NCBI GenBank assembly: GCA_963377175.1
Contig: CAUJNA010000191.1
Location: 1,335,039 to 1,399,038 of the forward strand
Origin: Effrenium voratum
Lineage: Eukaryota; Sar; Dinophyceae; Suessiales; Symbiodiniaceae
Reading direction: 5' to 3'
Length of the DNA: 64,000 nucleotides
Of this stretch, positions 34,068 to 44,744 are shown piece by piece (position 1 is the stretch's first letter; each line of letters begins with the position of its first letter). The notes under the pieces are model-generated. The model was not told the origin of the DNA and searched no databases. It saw only the letters and a program-made list of their open reading frames with translations. The position numbers were made by a program, and so were the translations under genes.

Positions 34068-34233
34068 CTGAACGGGGGGCCTTCACTTCCTGACCGGCCT
34101 TAGTTCAGCTTCCCTCTGATTGGTGGTTTGGAGGTTGGTGGTTTGGTGGTTTAGGAGGGTTTGTTTTTTGTATCTACCCTCTACAAACACCAAGGCTTCA
34201 AATCCCCAAACCACCAATTGGGGGTTACCTGAC
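34068..34233 (-). mobile_element. 166-bp intron holding inverted-repeat element, family 3, copy 1
   Basis: The element at about 34129-34218 has perfect 13-bp terminal repeats ATTGGTGGTTTGG and CCAAACCACCAAT. Its interior resembles the copy at 41371-41455. It lies between two phase-0 exons, so it is a candidate introner. Confidence 0.6.
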
Positions 34234-34266
34234 TAGTACCGAGAAGTCAGACATGCCATAAACAAC
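34234..34266 (-). CDS. Small predicted exon (11 codons)
   Basis: Reads VVYGMSDFSVL between GGTTGCAG|G and GTCAGG. Both ends are phase 0 and fit the exons on either side. Its short length makes it less certain. Confidence 0.48.
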
Positions 34267-34841
34267 CTGCAACCTGCATGTTGATGAGCAAGCTATCGAA
34301 AGTTGCTTGCAGCTGCTCAACACATAAACCATGACAGTCAGCATTCTGGGTTGCAGTGTGTAGCAAAACAAACGGACAATCTGAATGATAGAAAGACTTG
34401 ATCAAGTGCCGATGAGTCACTCAACCCATAGGCCACCACCGGCTTGCACTTGTTTGTGACGGCTACAAATCTCACCCCACTAAGGTATCAAACCTTTGAG
34501 CTGGGAAGTGAGATCTACGAAGTGTGGAATGAGCTACACTTGTACAGGTACGTAAAGGGACGTGGATTGTGCTGGGTAGCCTTTGTGGCAAAATAGGGGG
34601 TTCAGGCGCGCAAAAAGCTGGCCTCCCTGTCTCTCACCCACGTCTCTCTTCCTCAAAAGTGCGGCCTTGCTATCAAACAGTTCTACGTCACGCAAAGCCG
34701 TGGACTGCCCCAGTCAGTAGACAGTTGGGAAACCTCAGCTTGGGCCACTACTTTCAGGAAACAACCACTATGTCATGTGGATGGACAAACCCCTGCACTA
34801 GTTGGGAATCTTCCCACTCGGGCAGGAATTTGTCCATTCAC

Positions 34842-34936
34842 CGTGGTGTCCAGGCCCTCCAGAAACAGGCGGACGCATCCATCCCTTGCGGACACCGCCT
34901 TGTCTCCGAAGCCACCCTCGTAGGCCTTGGCCAAGC
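34842..34936 (-). CDS. Predicted exon, helical repeat
   Basis: Reads LAKAYEGGFGDKAVSARDGC, then VRLFLEGLDTT. It is bounded by GATCTGAG|G and ACG|GTGAAT. Start phase 1 matches the 35233-35344 exon, and the junction makes a glycine codon. Confidence 0.65.
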
Positions 34937-35159
34937 CTCAGATCATGCGGGGTGCTTCCCATGCCGGGTGGCCAGCAATAAAGAAAGGGCACCTTTTGTT
35001 GGTGATTGACACGGACACTCAAGGCCTATTCTGCCTCGCCACCCTCTTTTAGAGACATTGAAGCTCTGCCAAAAAACTTGGATCATCAATTGCAACCCCT
35101 CCCGCCCCCACAGACCATTATGATGATGACCGTCGATTGCGATGGATGCCTCACTACCC

Positions 35160-35205
35160 TCCCCCCCAAAAAAGAAAAAGAAAAAAAGAAAAAAGAGACG
35201 CCAAA
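35160..35205. repeat. C run and A-rich purine tract
   Basis: CCCCCCC followed by AAAAAAGAAAAAG-type sequence, on minus a pyrimidine tract downstream of the 35233 exon. Confidence 0.7.
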
Positions 35206-35232
35206 GAGACGACAAAGACTTGCAAACCTCAC

Positions 35233-35344
35233 CCCGTCCCCGGCTCTTCACCCGAACCAAGGGACTCCACAGAAGGTTGGCCACCGCCTGGGGAGCGCAG
35301 GGCTCCTGCGATTCGTCTTGGCGACGCGCGTAGGCCGCAACCAC
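35233..35344 (-). CDS. Predicted exon with AVANLLW motif
   Basis: Reads VVAAYARRQDESQEPCAPQA, then VANLLWSPLVRVKSRGRG. QAVANLLWS matches the helix A signature of OPR/HPR repeats. The acceptor is CTCGGCTCAG|G and the donor is GGG|GTGAGG. Phases 0 to 1 fit both neighbours. Confidence 0.68.
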
Positions 35345-36239
35345 CTGAGCCGAGATCCAGCAATGGCTCCCAGGAAAACCACAAAGGCAAAAGTAAAAAA
35401 ATAGCCTTCAACCCACCAAGATAGCATTTGTGGGAGGGTACGTGGAAGATCAATTTCCTCTTTAAGCGACCCTCTGTCAGGTGCCATGTTAGTGAAGGGA
35501 GGGTAAGCTTGTAACAAGTTCTGTGTGGCTCGCCTTTTTGTGGTAATTATGGAGCTTGAAATCATCTGGAAATCAACATGGCCATCAAAAGGGGGCCCTT
35601 CTGAAGGAGACTCCCCACCAAATCATATTCACGGAGGTTTATGCGGACCTCTGGCATCTTCTGGCATCTGGGCAGGTGAGAACCGAAGGCACAGGTAAAC
35701 CAATCCTTCCCAGCCCAGCCTCAGGAATCCAAGCATCTCGGTTGAAGCCCAGCGTTGCAGACGCCCAAGCAATGTTACCTGAGCTCCAGCCACAACAAAG
35801 ATAAAAGCCACACCAAAAAAGGAAAAGGCCACCTTGCCCGTCCACGGATAACGTGTCTGCTCAATCAGTTCAGATCAAACATGGCAAGGCGCAAGCGGAG
35901 TCTTGCCGACAAACATCCAATAGCTGGCTTTGTGTCCCAACTCTACGCTGCGTGCGTTCAGGGAACAAGCTTCGGGACAGAAAAAACAACATTGATATAC
36001 CCCAAGGAGACACGCGGTTAAAGGCCTTTGACGAGCTGATGCCGAAATGCTTTGCGAACAAACGGCTCGGGATTCATACGAGAATGAAGCGCGGGGCGCA
36101 CGTGTGGTAACGCGAAAACAGACTAAGGCACATGTAATGATCGACAAATCCGGCTTCGCGAGCATGAAAATCCTCCAGAAGGAAAGATGGACTGGCATAA
36201 CTCGATACAAAGCTTCAAGCAATGGCTATGCCTCACTAG

Positions 36240-36657
36240 CTAGGGTTGCGCACCTTGCCCGGGGTCCACCCCTCTTCCCTCCTCCAAGTTGATGAAGCGG
36301 GCTGGACATTGGGAAATTAAAAAAAACGGTGATTTGGCTGTGAAGAGCCTTGGGGGGGGGGGGAATCGAATCTTGGAATTGCGGATTCGAGTGTGCCCGA
36401 TTCCAGGAAAGGCTTCAGGTATACACCTTTAAAGTAGCACATCCTCTTGCCCTTAAAGTACCCCTTTAAACATGGGAGCTTTGATGTTTACTTGAGGGCC
36501 ATTGCATCTGCCTCCAAATCGCCTACGCTTTGGACCTGCTGATTTGGCTCCTATACGATCCAAACAAAACAAGTTCAGGGTCACCTGACACTTGAAACCC
36601 AACCAAAAACATACATGCCCAACAAGCTGTGCTCTGCAGGCTGGCGGTGTTACCTAG
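36240..36657. mobile_element. 418-bp dispersed element, copy 1
   Basis: Nearly identical to 37896-38323. The ends are CTAGGGTTGCGCACC and GGTGTTACCTAG. On minus it begins CTAG|GTAACACC and ends CCCTAG, so it carries its own GT...AG. Flanking minus frames are open (ATSGKIL before; VRHSHCLKLCIELCQS after, in matching phase), so it may be an intron. Confidence 0.7.
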
Positions 36658-37345
36658 AATTTTGCCTGATGTCGCCTTGATTGGTGTTGTCTCAAGGGGG
36701 TTGGCATACCACCTGCCCCACCTCCATGTTAAAGGGTCATAGACCCTTGGAGCCACCGGTTGACAACCCCCATGCAAACTCGAGGCCTACTAGCTGAATG
36801 TAGGCGCCTGACAAAGAATCCTTCATGGGCCCGGTCTGTATCCAGAGATCATCATGGAGCGGAACCATATGCGGAAGCAGGTGTTGACATGACCCTTGAT
36901 GACGCAAGCAGTGTTGAATGCATGCGTGCTTGGATGAACCGAAGACTTCAGGACACTCAGCTTAAGCTTCGATACAGCGCTACTGCTTGAGCAAACCGCA
37001 AGTGTTATCATATAGGACCACATCCCTTGACTACCAGGGATGGTATCCCAAGCTGCCGTCTCAACAAGCATGGGCAGAAAGAAGCGTGTGGTTTGTGTGA
37101 AGCACCCTTTGTGATACCAAACTGTACCACCCGCACGACCTCTGCATCACCGAAACAAGGGAGTAGTCGTCCCCAAGCATATTATGGCTGTTTCTTTGTT
37201 GAAGATGCAACTTTTGAGATAGCTTGCCTCAGGCGAACCAACTGCATCGAGTTTGAGGGCGGATTTTCAGGGAGGGGGAGCTGGCTTAAAGTTCAAGGGG
37301 GAAACGGGGAAACCACCCATTCTTGAGACCTTCTGAACTAGCGAC

Positions 37346-37438
37346 CCTCAAGCCCGTCCGCTTCAACAGCATCAGGGCCCGGACTAAGGTCCTGCTGAGA
37401 GCACTGTGGCAGCAAAGGTCCAGCTGCCATTCTGGCAC
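37346..37438 (-). CDS. Predicted exon, helical repeat
   Basis: Reads VPEWQLDLCCHSALSRTLVR, then ALMLLKRTGLR, in 31 codons, phase 0 to 0. The acceptor is GATCTCAG|G and the donor GTCGCT. It joins 37605-37668 and 35233-35344 in frame. Confidence 0.62.
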
Positions 37439-37553
37439 CTGAGATCCATCCGTGGTGGGCGGGTGGGAGAGGTGGCGGAGATCCGATTCCCATGTCTCCA
37501 GTCTTCCCACAAAACACAAAAAAATGCAAATGGAAAACGGAACTACTCAAATT

Positions 37554-37571
37554 CCCCCCCCCCCCCCCCCA
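37554..37571. repeat. Poly-C run
   Basis: About 17 consecutive C. Confidence 0.9.
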
Positions 37572-37604
37572 GCCCCCTCGTCTCGACGACCCAGAAGCGC
37601 CTGC

Positions 37605-37668
37605 CAGAAACCGGGTCTCCCGCCAGCGCAGCGAGGCCGCGGCCCAAAAGCACCGCGCCAGGTCGCTG
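37605..37668 (-). CDS. Predicted exon with LARCFWAAASL motif
   Basis: Reads SDLARCFWAAASLRWRETRF and L. LARCFWAAASL matches the LAxxxWAxAxL pattern of block 2. The acceptor CAGAG|C gives start phase 2, fitting 41228-41361. The donor would be GC (CTG|GCAGGC). A longer exon (GAPSPCVAADAQS before) is possible. Confidence 0.55.
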
Positions 37669-37895
37669 CTCTGGGCGTCTGCGGCGACGCATGGAGAAGG
37701 TGCCCCCCTGTGGTTGGGGCCCGTTTCCCATTCTCTTAGCGGGATGAATGTTTGGAGGATTGGAGGGGGGGCTGTCTTGGATACGCAGCAAGGGTTGGTG
37801 AGTGGTTGGTAACCTCGATAAGTGAATAAGTGAGAACTCTAATTAGGCGGTTTCATGTCGTTTGTCTGTGGGGTACGCCATATTTCAAGGACCTA

Positions 37896-38323
37896 CTAGG
37901 GTTGCGCACCTTGCCCGGGGTCCACCCCTCTTCCCTCCTCCAAGTTGATGAAGCGGGCTGGACATTGGGGAAATTAAAAAACCGGTGACTTGGCTGTGAA
38001 GAGCCTTGGGGGGGGGGGAATCGAATCTTGGAATTGCGGATTCGAGTGTGCCCGATTCCAGGAAAGGCTTCAGGTATACACCTTTAAAGTAGCACATCCT
38101 CTTGCCCTTAAAGTACCCCTTTAAACATGGGAGCTTTGATGTTTACTTGAGGTCCATTGCATCTGCCTCCAAATCGCCTACGCTTTGGACCTGCTGATTT
38201 GGCTCCTAACCCCCACACCACCGATCCAAACAAAACAAGTTCAGGGTCACCTGACACTTGAAACCCAACCAAAAACATACATGCCCAACAAGCTGTGCTC
38301 TGCAGGCTGGCGGTGTTACCTAG
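37896..38323. mobile_element. 428-bp dispersed element, copy 2
   Basis: Same element as 36240-36657, about 1.66 kb away, with a few substitutions and a 12-bp insertion near 38206-38217. CTAG flanks both ends as in copy 1, either as part of the element or as a target preference. Confidence 0.72.
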
Positions 38324-38329
38324 CATATT

Positions 38330-38818
38330 GAAACAAATATCTAAATCAAAGCTCACCGAAAATATCTTGCTTGTGCCCAAGAATCAAGTCCTGTGATACA
38401 GCAGTGGGCCATCCCCCATGACGACTTCATGAAAAATCAAAGGGGGGTTGAATTAATGGCAAACACTTGTTCGCAAGATGTTGACAAAGCGAATCCAGAA
38501 ACGCCTCAATCACCTACACGGAAATACCCAGGTCTTCCGTGGGCACTTGTTTCTGCATTTTTCCCTTTCGAGCAAAAATAACGCTCATTTCATCCAAAAA
38601 ACGCTCTATTAGAAAGAAAACACTCAATTAATTGGAAAATGGTTCTGGTGTGTGTTCGCAAATTTCCGCTTTTCGCTCATTTCCCGCCGATTTCCGCTCA
38701 TTTTCCGGACAAAACTTGCCAAATCATGCCAAATCAAGGTTTTCGCTCACGCTGTGTTTTTGCCGCCCAAAGTCTGAAACGAGCAAACAAAAATGCCAAG
38801 AGCCTCAAAAAGTGACCA
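38330..38818. other. Presumed intron, AT-rich, nothing recognised
   Basis: Contains repeated TTTCCGCTCATTT-type words near 38668-38705. No exon is called. Confidence 0.35.
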
Positions 38819-40133
<1,315 letters not shown>

Positions 40134-40134
40134 G

Positions 40135-41227
40135 AGTTGTGAGGGTGCCATTTTGGGATGAGCACAATCACCGAGTATATGTTGGTTTGGGAGCATACAT
40201 CAAGATCAAGGGCACCGTTCTCAGTGGTATGTGTGTTGAGCACTCAGGCATTGATCGAACACTCTGGCGAAACACTTCTCAAGTTGGACCGCAACTAAAC
40301 TTGGAATCTGGCAACAAAGGCTCCACGACCAAAGGGAACATGCACACAGCAATCCTCCTTGGGACTGGTGCCCCGTCTGCCAGTGCAGAAACCCTCGTTC
40401 AGGGGTCCCTCTGCTCACCCTGGAAGAAACATGTGAAAGGCAAACCTGGCAAAGTAAAACAAATACATCTATTTGTCAAACGCTGAAAGCGCTAGTCGTG
40501 ACAACTCGCCCCCAAACGCCCAGCTCCTGTGAGGCCAGACTGCACCTAGGCCACAAACGCTGCACACACACGCGTGGTCTCCCAAACATAAGGTCACCCT
40601 TGCTGTTTGGCTTCAATCAACATACCGGTTCATGCTCTTTGCTGCGTCGCTGCCAGTGGTCCGTTCTTTGGGAAACACCCCCCAACATCCCCCAACTCAG
40701 CAAGGAGTTCTGCAAAGCCCCGACTACCACCACCAGGACGAGAAGACTAGACATGCTATCACCACCAGGACGAGAAGACTAGACATGCTATCACATGAGC
40801 AACTGTCAAACCCCGCCAAGGCGGATACCCAACCGTGCACGTAGTCCTTACAGTAGTAGCTCAAAAACAACTGAAACAAAATCGTCCCTTCGCTGGCAGT
40901 CGAGCTTGAAAGCAATATAAGCCATCAACAAGCTGCAGCAGTCAACCTCCAACAAGGAAACCTTCATCATGGGACTCAAAGCCGCAAGCTAAAAGGCATG
41001 GCCTGATTTCAGCTGCTTCCCCCACCCCACGTCGCGCCAAGAGTGGCACGAGCAGTGCGTGAGGTAAAAGCTGCAACTCAGCCAGTCACAAGTTCAAACA
41101 GAATGGCTTGCACAAAACTCTGGGTTTGCGCGTTCTGTTTGAGCCAGCCAGCCAGCAAAGCAAGCAAGAAAAATGCCAACCAAGTGAGAGAGTGCGCCCC
41201 TGGCGAGCTAAAGCAAAGGAGCCGAAC
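40135..41227. other. Presumed intron
   Basis: Holds a 32-bp tandem duplication at 40731-40794. No exon is recognised. Confidence 0.4.
40731..40794. repeat. 32-bp tandem duplication
   Basis: A 32-bp unit beginning CACCAGGACGAGAAGACTAG is present twice without differences. Confidence 0.9.
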
Positions 41228-41361
41228 CCTCCTTCAAACTCCGCTCTCTCTGACCGGGCCGCCGCGTCCACAGCCCGCGTCAGCAGCTGCTGGGGCGCTT
41301 TGCCGCGGCAGCGGGCGGTGGCCCAAAGCGTGGCAGCCTCAGCTCCAATGCGCCCCAGCTT
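41228..41361 (-). CDS. Predicted exon, helical repeat with ATLWATAR
   Basis: Reads KLGRIGAEAATLWATARCRG, then KAPQQLLTRAVDAAARSERA. AATLWATA fits the block 2 helix A pattern. The acceptor is AAACTAG and the donor GGAGG|GTTCGG. Phase 0 to 2 fits both neighbours. The plus strand is partly open, but minus third positions are richer in GC. Confidence 0.62.
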
Positions 41362-41464
41362 CTAGTTTAGATTGGTGGCTTGGAGGTTAGGGGTGGTGTC
41401 CCTTCTACCTTCTACAAGAAGTTCAAATCTCTGGCCATCAAATACACCACCAACAAAGGACTAC
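41362..41464 (-). mobile_element. 103-bp intron formed by inverted-repeat element, family 3, copy 2
   Basis: The element has ends GATTGGTGG and CCACCAAC and an interior shared with 34118-34233 (TTCTACC, TTCTACAA, GTTCAAATC, TACCTGA). Flanking exons end CTCAG|GTAGTC and begin after CTAG, both in phase 0. Nearly the whole intron is the element. Confidence 0.62.
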
Positions 41465-41521
41465 CTGAGCAGCGGACCAGTTGCAGATGGGCCACCAAAT
41501 GCAAAAAGTAGAAAGGTACCA
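41465..41521 (-). CDS. Predicted exon, hydrophobic
   Basis: Reads WYLSTFCIWWPICNWSAAQ between CGTTCAG and CTCAG|GTAGTC, 19 codons, phase 0 to 0. The other two frames are also open, so the frame rests on phase agreement with the next exon. Confidence 0.42.
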
Positions 41522-42014
41522 CTGAACGTGAACCCAACGGGTTGGGTGTGAATCTTGGTGCAAACAAGGTGACGAAGATCCCCAGCTGGTGTCCGTTCAT
41601 GTGCTATTTGGCAAACATTTTGTGTGCGTTTTGTCTTTGAAGCTGCCCGTTTCAATACATCAACGTGTACACATGAGTCGCCTTTCAGCAGAGAACAAGG
41701 AATGCACACCCTCCCATAACATACATATCTTTGTAGGGGTTCCCTTTTGGTGTGCTTAGAAAGAGGAATTCAATTGGAACACAACCATGTTCAAGGTATT
41801 CCTCGTTGTTCATGCGCGCAATACTGGAAGGAGCGAGCTCGTCATAGAAATCAGATGACCATTGCAGGTGTCGGTGTCAGCCAATTTGTGATGTTCATTT
41901 TCAGTGCAAGGCGTAATCGTCTCAACACAGATTTGTCAGGGGTTCGCAGAAAGACAGCATTCCCCCAAGGATCAGGGCACGCCCCCGCATGAATGGCATT
42001 GAATGGGTTCAAAC

Positions 42015-42084
42015 TTCCCGGGGCAGCTGTCCCACTCCCAAGCCCAGCGGCCCAGTCTCGTCCAGAGAGCGTTGGCTTGGTTTC
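42015..42084 (-). CDS. Predicted exon, possible repeat
   Basis: Reads NQANALWTRLGRWAWEWDSC. QANALW fits the QxxANxxW pattern. The acceptor is CGGCCTCCTCAG|G and the donor GTTTGA. The plus strand reads QRPSLVQRALAWFPEEAAAG, an alternative. Phases do not fit 42478-42555, so an exon may be missing. Confidence 0.45.
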
Positions 42085-42477
42085 CTGAGGAGGCCGCGGC
42101 CGGGGAATACTTTACATTTTTTGAAGGCGTATTGTGTCCTCAACCCAGGTCAGGGCGCCACTGTTGTACCCGAAAAGTCATGTCAATGCCCATCAGGGCT
42201 GCCAGACGTCCCTGCCTGGGCAATGGTAGTCAAGCCATCTTTGAAAATCCGTGAAAGCCAGCGTGCAACCCCCTACACCCTCCACGAAACGTTGCACAAC
42301 CAGGCGCCACCATCAGCTGCAAAATGGCAGCGATCCGCTGGCGCCGCGCCTGCGAATGAAAGAAATGACAGCCTCAGAAGGCCTCTTGTTTCAGGACATG
42401 GCCAAGGATGGCGTTTTGGCTATTGCTCTGGTCAAGCCTTGAGGGTCCCCTCAGCCCTCTAAAAGGTGACTCAACAC

Positions 42478-42555
42478 GTAGGCCTCTTCGAGGTCGCTCG
42501 GCACATGCAAAGCCACCCCGCACCTCCGGCCAAACTGAAGCATCGCAGCCTGACC
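42478..42555 (-). CDS. Predicted exon
   Basis: Reads GQAAMLQFGRRCGVALHVPS, then DLEEAY, in 26 codons, phase 0 to 0. The acceptor is CGACCGCCCGCAG|G and the donor GTGTTG. The plus strand (GLFEVARHMQSHPAPPAKLK) is also open. Confidence 0.48.
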
Positions 42556-43207
42556 CTGCGGGCGGTCGATCCTTGGCTGTCTATGCGATCAGAAATGGAG
42601 ACCGGCTGATGTGATCATCGGGTGCCCCTATGCAGGTAGGATCTGCCAGGACCATTCCTACATCTCGCTCTCCCAGGGAAACCCTCTATTGATCATCCAA
42701 GGTTTGTTACTGGGTCCATTGAACTGACATCCTCTACCCTGCAACCAGGCGGTTTCAAAGACATCAGCGTCCAAATAGTTTGATTGCGTTGTCAACTGGA
42801 ACGCACACTGTAAAACATGATGTGTCAAACGGCGGGGTATCCCTCTTATGCCAATAACCTGAACTGTATAGCCATGCAGTATGGGTAGATTTCCCGCTTC
42901 CTTTGGCTGAGGTTGGGGGGTCGTAGGGCGCGTCTCATTTTAGCAAAGGGATCCCTCACTTAAGGGATCCCCCGTTTCATCTGTTGACTAATCTTTTTTC
43001 ACAAGGTTCAGTTTATCTTTCATGCAAGCCAAAAGGGGGAAAAACACCTCACGTGTTTCTAGGGGCCGCGCATGTGCTCTCAGCAAAAGGAATCACGCGA
43101 TGTCAGAACAACCGCAACATCGGGTCCCCCAATTGGACACGTTTCTCATTTGCGGGTTGATCAAACCGAGAAAACAAAAAACTGGTGAATCGATGCATCG
43201 CAGGCAC

Positions 43208-43294
43208 CGCACGCGCCAGGACCACTGCGGCGCGCACCAGGCCGCTGCTGGGGAGGCGCCGCAAACTGCGCTGCCACTGGGGGCTCAGCACACC
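43208..43294 (-). CDS. Predicted exon, helical
   Basis: Reads GVLSPQWQRSLRRLPSSGLV, then RAAVVLARA, in 29 codons, phase 0 to 0. It is bounded by TTCTCTCGCAG|G and GCG|GTGCCT. It joins 42478-42555 in frame. Confidence 0.58.
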
Positions 43295-44007
43295 CTGCGA
43301 GAGAATTCCGAAAGAAACCCTTCAGGGCTCCAAGGGATACTCACCTTTCATGGGCAGAAAAGGTGACGCTTAAAATAGAAAAAGAAGGAACTATAGGGCC
43401 GGCCGTTTCTGCAAGTATCCGCAGGAACTTCACTTTGCAAAATGCCCTTCAAGAGATCCACCACACTTGCAAGGGGATTGCAAACAATATCCCGGATAGC
43501 GGCAAAACCAAACCCCTCCCCCAGCATTTGCGCACCGACAGGTGTGCATGAGCTTAGCAAGCCATGCGAAATTCGCGTGGGTGCAACTGGGTGGGGCAAG
43601 CCACGAAGTCACAAGGACAAGGACACGTTCTGCATAAGACAATGGGGAGAAATTAGGGCTCCGTGGCTTATCCATGCTTATTTGGGGTAAACTGAACTGC
43701 AAACAAGTTCGGATGGTCTGCGAGAACGAGAAGTACATCCGCAAGGGATCCTCATGGGCGGCATCGCTGCTTTTACCATTGGAATGGTCAGCTCGCTCGT
43801 TGCAAGCCAGAGCCGGGTTCTTCACCAATCGCCGAGGACATTAGATTCAAATAGCCTTCGGGAGCCAAGGATCGGCCCAAACCATAGGCCTGCAGCTCCA
43901 TCCTCGCATCGTCTCGGAAGCGGAAGCAAAGAACTTGAGGTTTGAGCGGGTTACGCGGAGTCACAGGCCACGGGGATTGATGGATTGATGAATTGATTAA
44001 AGGAAGG

Positions 44008-44082
44008 ATTGAGTGAGTGAGTGAGTGAGTGAGTGAGTGGGTGAGTGAGGTGAGTGAGTGGGTGGGTGGGTGGGGTAGGTGA
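44008..44082. repeat. (GTGA)n/(GTGG)n microsatellite
   Basis: About 75 bp of GAGT and GGGT units. Confidence 0.9.
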
Positions 44083-44478
44083 GCAAGTGGCTGCCTACCT
44101 GCCTCCTCGCTTGACTTTTTGGCTCCTTGATACTTGGTGTTGATCCTTGAGCAAGCAACGGCTAGTTCCGCGCACCGGAAGCTTGCGAGCGCCATCGGCC
44201 AGGTTCCAACCGGCAGTGCGCGGCTTCTCTGGTGACTGGTGGAAAGTAGACCTCACCCGCAAAGCTCAACTGGCCTTCTTACGCCCAAGCAAGTACCTTG
44301 AACCTTGCGCGAATGGGCATCGTTTTGCTGACCGGCAATGCTACCGAAACACTCGAAACATCTGTTGACCGTCCTCCAAGTCACCAGTGAGACGGCTTGT
44401 AAGAATTTGAAAGCTGTCACAAACACCCTGGAACAGACCAGTTATGGCTGACCATTGCCCTTGGAGTTTCACACCCAC

Positions 44479-44597
44479 CTCTCCCCGAAGAAAGCCATTC
44501 GCCGCCACGTGCGGAGCATGTGCTCGGGTTCTGGCAGTCGCATGGACTCCGCCGCTTGCCGGGCCATGGCATGGGCAGCCTCCGGCCAGTTTTTTTG
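44479..44597 (-). CDS. Predicted exon after introner family 2, copy 1
   Basis: Reads QKNWPEAAHAMARQAAESMR, then LPEPEHMLRTWRRMAFFGE. The frame is open from the terminal AG of the element at 44598-44707. An internal AG|G at 44580-44581 is the alternative start. The donor is GAGAG|GTGGGT. Phase 0 to 2. Helical, and similar in style to block 2. Confidence 0.6.
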
Positions 44598-44707
44598 CTT
44601 GCTGGTGCAAGCGGCAGGGAAGGAGAAATGGAATGAACCGGAGGGTCCAACCACAAGGGATGGTTTGTTTAGGGGTCATTCCAATTCTCATGCTGAGCAC
44701 CAGCAAG
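44598..44707. mobile_element. Introner-like foldback element, family 2, copy 1
   Basis: Terminal repeats CTTGCTGGTGC and GCACCAGCAAG extend inward through GGAATGA/TCATTCC. The element fills almost all of a 115-bp interval (44598-44712) between an exon ending ATCTTA|GTAAAC and one beginning after CAGCAAG, in matching phase 0. On minus it carries a pyrimidine tract (CATTTCTCCTTCCC) near its 3' end, as an intron needs. Confidence 0.7.
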
Positions 44708-44712
44708 TTTAC

Positions 44713-44739
44713 TAAGATGGTGTTCCCAAAATGTGAGTC
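44713..44739 (-). CDS. Small predicted exon (9 codons)
   Basis: Reads DSHFGNTIL between TTCTCCAGCAG|G and GTAAAC. Phase 0 at both ends fits 44479-44597. Confidence 0.48.
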
Positions 44740-44744
44740 CTGCT

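Noticed and set aside
34118..34233. tRNA gene or tRNA-derived SINE
   Set aside because: A B-box-like word is present, but no cloverleaf can be drawn and the ends are inverted repeats, so an inverted-repeat element is preferred.
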